Shown in pieces: positions 6,892 through 16,014 of a stretch of DNA of 16,847 nucleotides; positions within the stretch are counted from its first letter, which is position 1, and the number at the start of each line of letters is the position of its first letter. A program made the translations under genes and the position numbers. This DNA is from Bremia lactucae. Taxonomy: Eukaryota > Oomycota > Peronosporomycetes > Peronosporales > Peronosporaceae. The DNA is taken from NCBI RefSeq assembly GCF_004359215.1, contig NW_027152213.1, positions 357,639 through 374,485 of the forward strand, written 5' to 3'. The notes under the pieces are model-generated. The model did no database searches. It saw nothing but the letters and a program-made list of their open reading frames with translations, and was not told where the DNA came from.

Positions 6892-7840
6892 ATGGAAACG
6901 TTTTTAAAACTTTTAGAAGCTAAACGCGCAGCGTTTGAAAAGCTCAAAACATTGTTTGAGCTTGAACACATTGAGTTCATTATATTCCAGGGACCAGAGG
7001 TTCTGGATGCAAGGCTTGAAGCTATATGTAATGCAAGTCCTCTCTTATCGGACAGGCTCAGGACCACTTGGCAGGATCTATGCCAACTCGGTACATTTCT
7101 GTACCTGATTCAGAGCGTAAGGCTCACCCTCCTGTCTTCAATATAAAGACATTTGAGGACGAAGAGGGAGAAACCCTCCCTTTTTGGATCAAGCAGATGG
7201 CGATGTCCATAGACTCTGCCTTGTTCTTAACAGAACGACAAAACGTGTCCATTGCCATTTCCAAGCTCGGAGGTAGAGCCATGAAATGGGCACTCTCGTG
7301 CAGCATTTTTTAAAGACGCTTTTCTTTCATGGGATTCGCTGAAACAGCAAATGACCAGCATGTTTGCACTGCTTAATCAGGGTTTTTGCATGCGATCACG
7401 ACTCATAGCGACTCGACAGGATGAACGAACCTTTGAAGACTATGTCCAGGAGTTACAACTCTCATTGCATCTATGCATCAATCCCGGTGCAAGAGGCAAT
7501 TGTCGTAACAGTCTAATGGGGGAGGTCTCAATGAGGGCGTTGCCCGGACGGAAGAGTTCCGATCCCATCCTGCTACTTTCAAAAGGGCAGTCGCCATAGC
7601 GCTACGCGCTGAGTTCGACTTTAAGTCTGTTCGTGTAATCACGCCTGTTTAGCGTACAAGCTCTTCGAGCACATCGGTATCGTCTTATAGACCGGAGCTA
7701 ATGGATCTAAGCCTCGTTGAGGAAGTAGGAGAGGCACTTTAAGCTGTGAACAGCATAAGAACATCCGTAGATGTTATATGTGCGGAAGCACGAAACATTT
7801 ACCCCCGGCCTGTCCCCTACAAAATACGCGTAAAGCTCGA
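6892..7840 (+). pseudogene. Gag of element 2 (frameshifted)
   Basis: Starts at ATG 6892 (METFLKLLEAKRAAFEKLK), an acidic/basic helical N-terminus. After a shift near 7070 the frame reads RYISVPDSERKAHPPVF and PFWIKQMAMSIDSAL, then from about 7310 in another frame FLSWDSLKQQMTSMFALL, TRQDERTFEDYVQELQLSL, then after a further shift VARTEEFRSHPATF and AVAIALRAEFDF: the typical capsid-like Gag order with the DYVQEL and ATFxxAVxIAL motifs. A CCHC zinc knuckle is at 7772-7813 (CYMCGSTKHLPPAC). At least four frame changes make it non-functional. The layout parallels the intact Gag at 1-1031, but sequence identity is low, so these are different families. Confidence 0.85.
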
Positions 7841-7871
7841 AAGAGCACCAATTCCGACCTATACCTAAAAT

Positions 7872-8475
7872 TTGGTACGATGCGGGAAACGTCGATACCC
7901 AGTAGGTGCGGAGCGCCATACTGGGGAAGACCTAGGCTCTGTTGAACCTCTAGGAGGTGAGAGTAAACAGGACCTAGTCCCTTTTGGCTCGGTGCGCATT
8001 GGCACGAGCCGTGAGTACAAGCCTGGCTTGTTAGTCGCTCAGGCGACTATGAAGGGCTTTGATAAGCCATGGTTAATTTTAATTGGCTCAGATGCGACTT
8101 GCAATTATATTCGACGTCTTTCCCTTGAAGGGAATCAGCGATATGCTGAGGTGTTCAAAGCACATGAAGGTGATATAATCACTGTTCGCTTACGACTGGG
8201 ACTCGTGTCACTGCTCCTAAAGTTCCGTTGAACTTAGGTATAGAGTTTCTGGACTTTCACAGTGTCTCGTCCTTAATTTGGATTCGAGATAACATCTCAT
8301 TCTTCGTATGGCTTGGTTTGAATGCCATGAGCCATGGATCGATTGGAGGTCTAAGACCTTAGGCGCAACGTGCAATGTTCCTAGCAAAGTTTTTGAGACT
8401 CATGAACTCACCTTTGCTAGGTAACAAAAGCGCTATTGGCGCGAGCACTGACTGTGTTTTAGACTTTGAAATGTC
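7872..8475 (+). pseudogene. Aspartic protease region of Pol, element 2
   Basis: A frame from about 7872 to 8231 reads VGAERHTGEDLGSVEPLGG, GSVRIGTSREYKPGLLVAQA and TMKGFDKPWLILIGSDATC. This is the retropepsin core: the usual catalytic DSG(A/C) after the hydrophobic strand is replaced by GSDA (8085-8096), so the catalytic Asp is misplaced. Downstream, in two shifted frames, come VNLGIEFLDF and AWFECHEPWIDWRSKTLG, the conserved 'WL-x-x-H-x-P-x-IDW' flap and C-terminal segment. An in-frame TAA at 8422-8424 sits where Gln is expected (FAR-stop-QKRYW). It is non-functional as a protease. Confidence 0.82.
7897..7926 (+). repeat. Hairpin at the gag-pol boundary
   Basis: Arms CCCAGTA (7898-7904) and TACTGGG (7919-7925) enclose GGTGCGGAGCGCCA, which itself can pair GCG with CGC. 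The core CAGTAGGTGCGGAGCGCC occurs again, inverted, at 11406-11437. It lies between the zinc knuckle and the protease; one frame reads CAG TAG GTG, a stop codon in a context like known readthrough signals. Confidence 0.6.
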
Positions 8476-8950
8476 TGAAATAATAAACCAATGTTGAAAA
8501 TATTAATATGAGCCCGACTCATGGAAGGCTCGTGCTCCGTCGAGTGACACTCGTTGCAATAACGATTCACTGAATGCTGAAAGCATTGTAGGCCCTAAGG
8601 CCGAGTCATCAAGGGTGTGATATCTCTAAAACACGTGGAGTGGCACGACTAAGTCCACCGAGTGTGGTCGGCCGAGGTGGCACCATTCTGAGTGTTGGTA
8701 GATATGCTATTGGCGGTTAGCCAGGGCATTTCGGGTCGAACTCTTCTAATGCACGTGAAGTGACACATAAATGGTCAGTGGACAGGGAAGTTGAGTCACA
8801 TAACTCCTCGGCGGATGTCGGATTAGACACAAGCGTTGGTATAGAACCAATTAAGGTCAGGAAAAATGTAGGACGTGAATGCCCTGGCCTCTAAAAGGTG
8901 TATTGTCTTTACTCTGAGACAGGGGACACGCGAAGCGTCTATACCCTCAC
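8476..8950 (+). other. Protease-RT linker of element 2
   Basis: Low-complexity, Ser/Thr/Val-rich reading in broken frames joining protease to RT. No catalytic motif is visible and no independent gene seen. Its position and size fit the spacer found between protease and RT in related elements. Confidence 0.55.
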
Positions 8951-8953
8951 AAG

Positions 8954-10240
8954 GTGATACGAGCGAGCAATTACATCGAGGGGGAAGTTAGCCTTGCGGC
9001 AGTGCCTTCGTTACACGCTCTTTTAGAGCTAGACGAAATGTCTATTGATGGGTGTGGCCGAGCCTTAAAGGCTGGCGACTTATCGGAGATGGCGGATGTT
9101 CGACTATTAATTGAGTTAAACTCATCGTCACTTCTAGACGAAGCTGTCCTGGATGACACAAAAGCTGCTATTAGTGCGCGGAGTGGGCCATCAATCCTTA
9201 AAGATCCTACGGATCTATTTTATTCCTTGATTAAGGAATTCCAAGATATGGCGTGTACCAATCCACCATCTGTTTTACCCCCGGGTAGAGGTGTCCGTCA
9301 TGAAATTGGCTTGGTTCACGGAACCAAATACTGTCACACGACAGTGGTCTTTACCAAAGGAATAGTGTAACGTTATTGTAGATTTTCCCGTGCTAAGCAC
9401 GAGGCTGGAATGGTAATCTCCACATTCAACACCGACATTTTGTGTCAAAAAGCCAAATGGTAAATGGCGCATTGTACATGCTTTTAATAAGCTTAACGCT
9501 GTCACTATACCAGCACAAATCCTTATCCCTAGAAAGGATGTTCTTCAGAACAATATGGTGGGATGTATAATGTGCAGTGCACTGGACTTAGTCGATGATT
9601 ATTACCAACTGCTCATGCGAGCCAGAGTATATCCCGCTTACAGTGGTTACCGCCCCAAGCGGTATGCTATGGGAGTGGTCAGTGGTTACCGCCCCAAGCG
9701 GTATGCAATGGGAGTGGTTGGTTATGCCACAAGGGCTTTCCAACGCCCCGGCTACATTTTATCGTCTAGTGACGCAAATGTTCCACCCTCATCGAGGTTA
9801 TGCACAGACTAATTTTGATGACTTTTTGTCCATAATCGTGCGGAGCACGGTAGGTCGGATGTGGAAAGCCACATAGACCATTTGCGAGCAGTGCTCGAGT
9901 GTATCATCACACAAAAATTGCATGCCAAGCATCTAATCTGGCGCAATAGAAAATCCATTCTTTGGGTGCTGCATTGGAAAGCAAGGCGTTAGAGCAGATC
10001 CCGCTCAGGTAAAGCCATAAATGATTCGCCGGCTCCTAAGAACCAAAAGGATTTGCGTTAGTGGTTGGGTCTCGCCAACACCTTACACAAATATAGCGAA
10101 ATACATGCTGATATGGCTACGCCAATATAAAATCTCCATAAACAGGACACGGATTGGTGCTGGACTACCACCGAGAATAGTGCTTTTCAAGCAATTAAGG
10201 ATAGTCATAGCCATACCCCGATTCTGGCACTGCCAAATCT
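8954..10240 (+). pseudogene. Reverse transcriptase region of Pol, element 2
   Basis: The lead-in frame (about 8954-9370) ends with NPPSVLPPGRGVRHEIGLV and GTKYC, the RT start in this group; then in shifted frames QWSLPKE, RAKHEAGMV and KWRIVHAFNKLNAV, IPRKDVLQNNMVG, SALDLVDDYYQLLMRA (keeps the first catalytic Asp; usual G is D), TAPSGMLWEW, VMPQGLSNAPATF. The catalytic YxDD box reads NFDD (9811-9822), replacing the Tyr that sits at the active site. After that come thumb remnants: NQKDLR, WLGLANTLHKYSEIHADMA, WCWTT. Several stops and a 39-base in-frame duplication at 9641-9718 add to the damage. It would copy element RNA into DNA if intact. Confidence 0.87.
9641..9718 (+). repeat. 39-base tandem duplication inside RT
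   Basis: Unit 1 (9641-9679) and unit 2 (9680-9718) differ at one base (GCTATG versus GCAATG). The length is 13 codons, so the frame is kept and the RT motif VVTAPSGMLWEW is read twice (second copy VVTAPSGMQWEW). Confidence 0.95.
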
Positions 10241-10249
10241 AAATAGCTT

Positions 10250-10620
10250 TTCAATGTCGTCTGTGACGCATCAGATTTTGGCATTGGCAGTGCTCTATTA
10301 CAAACAGATTATGATGGGCGCGAACGTGTAATTGCGTTCGGGTCTACGCAGCTTAAAGCCGCGGACAAGATCTACCGAGTTCATGACAAAGAGCTGCGTG
10401 CAATAAAGTATGCTCTTTTCAAATTTAGAGTTCATCTGCTAGGCCCTAAGCCGTTTGTGATATATACAGATCACGCGTCTTTACGCACTGCGACTAAGTA
10501 GCCCCATGTTTCACAGAGAATGGCTCGATGGCTTCCATTTTTTGCCGAATACAATTTCGAGGTGAAGTGTAAGCCCAGCAAGCTGAATGTTTTGGCTGAT
10601 GCATTATCACGAGGATAGAT
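10250..10620 (+). pseudogene. RNase H region of Pol, element 2
   Basis: Reads VCDASDFGIGSALLQTD, ERVIAFGSTQLKAADKIY, VHDKELRAIKYALFKFRVHL and KPFVIYTDHASLRTATK. The catalytic Asp of DASD, Glu of KELRAIKYA and Asp of TDHASL are all still readable, so this is the best-kept catalytic domain of the element. A stop (TAG) interrupts at about 10499; then PHVSQRMARWLPFFAEYNF and NVLADALSRG complete the connection segment. It would degrade the RNA of RNA-DNA hybrids during reverse transcription. Confidence 0.87.
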
Positions 10621-10669
10621 ATTAAGCTCTCCCATTTACCGACTATAATGTCGCCTATTACTGAATAAA

Positions 10670-12080
10670 TTCGTTCGGCTTACGCCCAGGATGAACAGTT
10701 TCTAGCTCTGCTACGAGCTCTGAAGAGCACTGAATCGGGCTTAAGATTATCGGCATGTTTGCGTGCAAGGTTACATTAATTTTCTATCCGTCACGACCTG
10801 TTGCTTTATTGCACGGATGCTGCGGATATTCCGCGCATCTTTGTTCCTCATGATGAGGACCTATGTGGTCATCTCAGATGAGAAAAGACTACGGTTTTGT
10901 CAGCCAGATTTATTGGTGGCCCAAGCTTTACAAATGGGCCAGCACATACGTTCGCACATTCGAAACTTGCGAACGGGTTGAACCCTCCCATCATGCTGCT
11001 GCACCACTGGCCAGTCTGCCCGTACCCACCGGGTGTTGGTAGTCCATTATTATAGATTTTTGTTTCGGCCTACCAAAAAAATTGTCCGGTAATACTGAAA
11101 TAGTGGTCTTTGTTGACCGATTGAGCAAAATGGCTCATTTAGCGGCTGTACCGGATACTATTGATAATGAATATACAAGAAGCCTGGCTGTTCATCGATC
11201 GTGTGTTTCGACGACACGGTTTGCCTGTGGTAATTGTCTGCGATCGAGACCCCCGTTTCATGGGTAAATTAAGGAAATTAATTTTCCGAGTGCTTTGCAC
11301 CAGATTGGACATGTCCACAGCGGACCATCCGTAGAACGATGGTCAGACTGAACGTATCAATCGCGTCATTGAAGACGTTTCACGCAGTGTGCTTTTGACG
11401 TTGCTGGGTCAGTAGGGCGCTCCGCACCTACTGACCCCGATCGATTTTTTGAAGATCCGCCTCGCCGTTGCGATTTCCCATGCTCTCAGTAAATAAATTT
11501 GTGTTAAATAACGCTGTACATGCATCTATAGGCTACACTTCATTCTATGTAAACGGTCTCCCTGTTACCATTCGGAAATAAGTAAGCGATTTTCTCGCGA
11601 CGCGATTAAGTGTCTTAAGACATGTACGTGACAAGATGGCTGATAGCCAATACAAACAGAAAGAAAAAGTAGATGTCAAAGGCAGAAGCAGTATCAATTC
11701 TTATGCGATCGAAGACAAAGTTTTATTTAACGCTAAATATCTACCTACCAACTTGGTTTCTGCGGTCTTCAAGACCAAATTGCGCCCGCGCTTTATTGGA
11801 CCGTTTAGGGTTGTGGCCAAGAAAGGCCTAGCTTAAATGCTAAACCTTTCTAGCAAGCTGCGTACACACCCAGTGTTCTACATCTGCTTGCTTAAGCTAA
11901 ATCGGAACCCTTCTCACGTGGACTTGGAGGCGCTTGCGCAGAGAAAGACGGCCATGCCGCAGATTGCTGCATCCTTACCAGGACGTCCAGCTGACCATCT
12001 AAACGAGGTTGCTGACGTTTCAGCATTGAAATACGGTTTTGGACCGCCTCAAAAGAGCCCTCATCCCTAGCAAGGCCCTC
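10670..12080 (+). pseudogene. Integrase of element 2
   Basis: Lead-in AYAQDEQFLALLRAL (about 10680). The zinc-binding module is damaged: GHLR then QIYWWPKLYKWASTYVRTF with ETCER, where the first Cys of CxxC has become Phe. Catalytic core: IIIDFCFGLPK with the first Asp, NTEIVVFVDRLSKMAHLAAV, VIVCDRDPRFMGK with the second Asp, STADHP-stop-NDGQTERINRVIEDV with the Glu. A TAG at 11332-11334 replaces the usual Gln. An aberrant segment near 11400-11495 holds an inverted hairpin copy. Then NNAVHASIGYTSFYVNGL, and the C-terminal DNA-binding part MADSQYKQKEKVDVKGR, FKTKLRPRFIGPFRVVAKKGLA and LRTHPVFYICLLK. It is non-functional through stops and shifts. Confidence 0.88.
11406..11437 (-). repeat. Hairpin with 11-base arms, inverted copy of the gag-pol boundary motif
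   Basis: GGGTCAGTAGG (11406-11416) and CCTACTGACCC (11427-11437) are exact reverse complements around a 10-base loop in which CGC and GCG can pair further. On the minus strand it reads CAGTAGGTGCGGAGCGCC, as on the plus strand at 7900-7917. Confidence 0.85.
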
Positions 12081-12164
12081 GCAAAGAAGTTGCACTTCGT
12101 GCCTAGAGCATCAAATGCTTCTGCCGAGATTTCTGCTATATCCTGCCCTACTTGATGCGCGAGG

Positions 12165-12320
12165 GAACCTTCAGTTTCACGTGGAGAGAATTCTAAAGCG
12201 ACGTCGTTGTAAGGGCAAATACCAATATGGCTTGGGTACCCCTCTTCTGTAAACTCTTGGGCGTTTGAGGTACCTCTTCGGCAAGATTGACCATACGCAG
12301 TCGACGTTTTGAGCGCCAAG
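12165..12320 (+). pseudogene. Chromodomain at the integrase C-terminus (broken)
   Basis: Reads FHVERILKRRRCKGKYQY, the first strand of a chromodomain, then after a frameshift GYPSSVNSWAFEVPLRQD, the W-x-P-x-x-x-x-S-W-E-type segment, then a TGA where Cys is usual and PYAVD. Chromodomains in gypsy elements bind methylated histone tails and steer integration to heterochromatin. Here the key aromatic of KWRGYP is lost with the frameshift and W-E has become W-A. Confidence 0.8.
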
Positions 12321-12419
12321 CTCACGGTTAACTTCCGTCAAACGGCGCTTCCCACCATCAGAAGTGGGAATAGGTGAATCTACAGCCTCAGTGCGGCTTT
12401 AATCCATGGTTGCACGGGC

Positions 12420-13070
12420 AACCTAAGCACTGAAATATTGGCTAGGCCTATCCTCGTATTCTAGCATAGACGCCGAACGTAACTGGCCTTTGGCCTTTAG
12501 CCTAGCGAAATCGAAGCGAAGCTTCCGTTCCAAACGAACATCAGCCACATCCGCAGACTCTCTAATATTCCAAATATTGCGGAGGCGGCGGGCCCGATGG
12601 ACCCAGTTCTCAAATGAGACTTCGTTTCCAGTTCTTAATTCGTTTGGAAATAGAACAATCCGATTTTTCCTCATTGAGGCCACCAAAGCTTCACGGATCT
12701 TATCACGCGAACGCGTCAGATACTGATTTCGTGTCATTCCCTTCGGCGTAAGGTATGAAGAGCGTCGTGAGCAGCGATTCCATCCGGTGTTTTCGCCGTT
12801 GGTCCGGAGGTCTAGATAGTCAAGCTGCGACCAGTGATCTCTTTCAGACGCGCTTCAACACTAAGTGGAGTGAATCGGTAGTCACTGTGAAATTTTGCTT
12901 TCGCTAGCTTTGCAGCTCGACGACGAGCTTGTTCCTCGATAAGGATTGCCCGCTCTTGATTTTAATCGAGCGGATTCGTGATGATATTGGACTCAGGGTA
13001 CGGCGTCCGGTGCAATGTAGCTAAAAAGTCCGCGGCACCACATGTTGGGAGCGAATTTGGAGCCGGACGA
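12420..13070 (-). pseudogene. Antisense accessory frame between chromodomain and 3' LTR (element 2)
   Basis: On the minus strand, opposite to gag-pol, a protein-like sequence runs from about 13065 to a TAG at 12423-12425 in three frames. First frame: CGAADFLATLHRTPYPESN, a stop, EEQARRRAAKLAKAKFHSD, YRFTPLSVEARLKEITGRS. Second: MESLLTTLFIPYAEGNDTK. Third, open for about 100 codons: RDKIREALVASMRKNRIVLF, FENWVHRARRLRNIW and DVADVRLERKLRFDFARLKA. The fragments are charged, helical and non-overlapping, as expected of one decayed coding gene rather than a chance shadow; no coding frame is seen on the plus strand here. I do not recognise a family. Plant gypsy elements are known to carry antisense ORFs in this same place. 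Function is unknown. Confidence 0.55.
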
Positions 13071-13350
13071 GACTCGTCTACACGCCCGAGGAGTATATGA
13101 GCGAGGGTCTTCTATCTCTTACTCTGATGGAGTGTAACTCATATAGTCTACCTGCAACTCATTGTAGGTGGAGTAGCTAGGAGTCGGTGACTCACACTAT
13201 GTTGTCATTAGACAAAGGAATGCAAAACACAACCAGACGCTGAGTTGCTTATATTTCAACCTCAAAGAGGAAATGAAGCGAATATTGTCACTAGGTGTCA
13301 ACAGTCATATGGGGTGTGTGTAATGGGGCACACATCGGTTATCGAACGGT
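13071..13350 (+). other. 3' untranslated region of element 2
   Basis: No coding frame. It should hold the polypurine tract that primes plus-strand synthesis, but only G-rich strings (ATGGGGTGTGTG, near 13308-13326) are visible and none abuts the proposed LTR start, so either the tract or the LTR boundary is uncertain. Confidence 0.45.
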
Positions 13351-13801
13351 TGTTGTGGGACATTTACGTTATAAGTAAAATACCCTTTTGTTCTATTTGA
13401 AAATGGTAATTTCTAAAATCCCATTTATTATGGAAAAAAATATGTGGCAGCCGCCAGATATAAATTTGGCGGCCAAACTCTATTTTAAATTAGCTAGGGT
13501 AAGGTTTTAGATTTAAATAAGTCGGTAAAGTTCCGTTCCCCTTTTGATCTTAAAGTGTCTAGTGCCTTCATAAGGCTTGCGCATATCTGTGAGATACAGA
13601 AGCCTTTCTAAGGTACATACTCTCGGGCACTAGTTGCAATTTGGTTTAACGAACCCCTGAATCCTTGAACTAGGATTTACTGAAGCTTTAGTAGCTTGTA
13701 CGACTCATTACGTAGTAGAATCTATTAGTTTTATAGAATTAAGTAACACTTTGAGTCAACAAGTCTTCCTTTAACTTACAAAGCAAGGTAGCTCCGCAAC
13801 A
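13351..13801 (+). repeat. 3' LTR of element 2 (about 451 bp)
   Basis: The right end CCGCAACA is fixed by the match to the 5' LTR remnant at 6660-6831. The left end is chosen at TGTTGTGGG because TGTTG is the inverted complement of CAACA; an alternative TGTTG lies at 13200. It contains nested inverted repeats: CTAGTGCC and GGCACTAG enclosing AAGGCTT and AAGCCTT (about 13558-13632), and GCCGCCA and TGGCGGC near 13450-13472. Confidence 0.7.
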
Positions 13802-13837
13802 ATGTTAATATGAAGCAGTTACGTGTCAGATCTGTTC

Positions 13838-14369
13838 TGCAGGCGAGAACGTCGTAATGCGGCCACGCACTACTTAGACACACACCCTAGCACAGCGAGG
13901 AAGCAGTTTAACCAGCTTCTCTTGCGTACAGTGAGGTAGTTGTGGTGGGCGCGTTAGCGGCCTCACCCAACGGACATATTACTTTAGTTAAGTGTTTTCA
14001 CGGGAGCGGTAATCCGGCTCCTCGTGCGCCCTTACCAAGTAGGAAGTAGTTTCAGACTGATTTATATTTAATTGCATTAAATATAAATACCTATTTTTAC
14101 CAATTAAAATGTCATCTCTTTCGATAACACTTAATATGTATTGCGAGCGTATCTTATAGATACCTCGCGTAACGAATGACGCTAAGCGTCATCCCTCCTA
14201 ATGTGAATGCACCCATGTGCATCACATACACAAGGGTTGGTCACAAATGTGAACCACACCCGAGTGCTGGGTCTAATTATTTTACTTTAGTAATTGACCA
14301 TTCCCCTTAAGTACATCAAGTGTACTTAACGGGGACTGTGTAACATTAGGGCAACTTTAGCCGGTTACA
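13838..14369 (-). repeat. Second LTR of the element 1 family (532 bp)
   Basis: Collinear with 1088-1639 over its whole length and in the same orientation, with scattered substitutions. It starts on the minus strand at TGTAACCGG (14369) and ends at TGCA (13838). It has one copy of the 22-base hairpin module (14173-14194) where 1088-1639 has two. No PBS lies to its left and the flanking 5-mers (TGTTC, CCATC) differ, so it is not a clean solo LTR; the purine tract on its right suggests a 3' LTR. Confidence 0.85.
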
Positions 14370-14383
14370 CCATCCCCTCCTCC
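14370..14383 (-). other. Polypurine tract next to the second LTR
   Basis: On the minus strand GGAGGAGGGGATGG (13 purines of 14) directly precedes TGTAACC, exactly where a PPT primes plus-strand DNA synthesis upstream of a 3' LTR. The element body that should follow on the minus strand to the right is missing. Confidence 0.65.
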
Positions 14384-14429
14384 AAGAACGAATTTACATT
14401 TTTATAGTCGTCAAAGAGGAGAGAGGAAT

Positions 14430-16014
14430 TGCGAGCAGCTTTACACGCCGCTAGTTCACTCAATCACTCTAGCGACCTGTGTTTCCACACACGGCGCCGA
14501 AGATGCCACCTTAAAGGAGGGGCCACGTTGGCGGTCGTCTTCGAAGACGCCCACTCAACCTCGCACTAAGCGCACGCGCCGCGTTAACTCGGCGGCCGCG
14601 TCCAATGCCTTAGTCGAAACGCCGACAGCTACTACTGCTGTCGCGTTAACATGGCAAAAGGATCCGTCCCACTTTAACAGTGAGGATGCTGATCCGTCGA
14701 TCATTGTCGACTACAATGAGTCGACACCGTTGCCGTCACCTCATAGTAGTGATGCGGACAACGAGCTCATGCGGAAAGATGATGGCGCATTATTGCCCAT
14801 CCAAACTTCTCTCATGGCTCACAACATGGAGACAGCAACATTTACGAATGCTGTCTCGTCGTCTGCGCTAGATAGCGCAGTGACAGGTAATAAGAGCGGT
14901 ACCTATAAAGGCGCAGCCCGCTTCTCCGTTGGGTATAACTACAACGCCTTATTCTCAAACCATAACCCATAATGGTTCTGACATAAAGGATTCGGAGCCT
15001 AAAGCTCCGCCGACGACACGTGACCATGCTCAGTTAATATCAGAAGCCAGTCGTGTAGAACGTGGTTACGTGACGGGTGGCATGCCAAAGATGCCCCCTC
15101 CATCTAAATGGCCTCGTTTAAACGGGCCAAGAGCGTCGCTCCTAGAGCGCGCTCTTGTAGACGTGTATAATTATTTTAACGTCTTTAAATCATGGAAGAC
15201 TCAGGGAAAATACTTGGGCGTATTTTCCCGATCCCGGTTGTGTTGCGTTCAAATGAAACGCCCGACGAGTACGAGGCGGAATTTACGCGCCGCATTCTTC
15301 CGCATTTCGATGCGGTTAAACAGCGACTGCAGCGACTTAATTTCGCCTGCTTGCATGTGAAAAATATCATGGGCGGTACTTTACCCCCTATTTCTTCTCA
15401 CAAGCTGCTTCTGCTAGTCCATTTGAGACTAGCAAAGAGGCCTCAGCCGGCGCTTCTTTTAATAGGCAGCGACCAAGCCGAGCACATCAATGCGTAGGGT
15501 ATCGATCGGTTCCCAAGAGTCAAAACACTTCGGGTAACCTTTCCATTGGATGAGGATCTGATACCTTTGCATCATGGAGCCATGGGCAAGCAACCTTTCA
15601 ACAAGGAAGCGTTGATTCCCAACACATCCATCAGTGCAGGCGGCGCCCGATGGGAGCGGCGATCTCGCCCCCCTAATCGCGGCTGCCTTACCTTCGTCCG
15701 TTCAGACACAGACGTTAAGCACTGCTGTGCGACATATTGTGAATCTCGAGGGTCAAGTCTTGCGACTGACTTCGGATCTTTATGATGTCCGAGCGAAGGT
15801 TCGTCAGGGTTATAAACGCCTGAAGACTCGCTTTGACCTTCTGCAGAAGATAATGCTGAGATATCCGCGATACTCGCGTGATGTCTCTCGCTCTCCGAGT
15901 CCTTTTAGTGGTAGGAGGAGTCGATCGGCTAAACGTTTTTCGCCTTCTCGTCTTACTCACCCGATCGACGCTCGACTCAAAGTCGGCGTCACCATCGGTC
16001 TCCTTAGACGGATG
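14430..16014 (+). pseudogene. Gag-like region of a third retroelement (element 3), frameshifted
   Basis: A frame without stops from about 14406 to 14972 reads SSSKTPTQPRTKRTRRV (basic, nuclear-signal-like), WQKDPSHFNSEDADPSIIV and LMAHNMETATFTNAVSSSAL. The next frame continues with PPTTRDHAQLISEASRVERG and LNGPRASLLERALVDVYNYF; then MEDSGKILGRIFPIPVVLRS and TPDEYEAEFTRRILPHFDAV. From 15634 comes LAPLIAAALPSSVQTQTLST and HIVNLEGQVLRLTSDLYDV (probable coiled coil), ending in an Arg/Ser-rich tail (SRSPSPFSGRRSRSAKRFSP). No zinc knuckle is visible; the RS tail may take its place as the nucleic-acid binder. The Gag assignment is inference from position before integrase sequence and from the general make-up; it does not resemble the Gag of elements 1 or 2. 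No clear ATG start was found. Confidence 0.55.

Larger units (their letters stand above)
6660..13801 (+). mobile_element. Degenerate Ty3/gypsy chromodomain retrotransposon (element 2)
   Basis: The order is 5' LTR remnant, PBS, Gag with CCHC knuckle, protease, reverse transcriptase, RNase H, integrase and chromodomain, which is the Ty3/gypsy (Metaviridae-type) order, followed by a minus-strand accessory frame and a 3' LTR. Total about 7.1 kb. All coding parts carry frameshifts and stops, so the copy is dead. The two LTRs have diverged clearly (many substitutions over the shared 170 bases), in keeping with an old insertion. Target-site duplication cannot be tested because the left LTR edge is lost. 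Confidence 0.92.

Noticed and set aside
13838..14369. Taking this LTR as the 5' LTR of the plus-strand element 3
   Set aside because: Its orientation is minus, shown by collinearity with the minus-strand LTR at 1088-1639 and by the purine tract on its right side.
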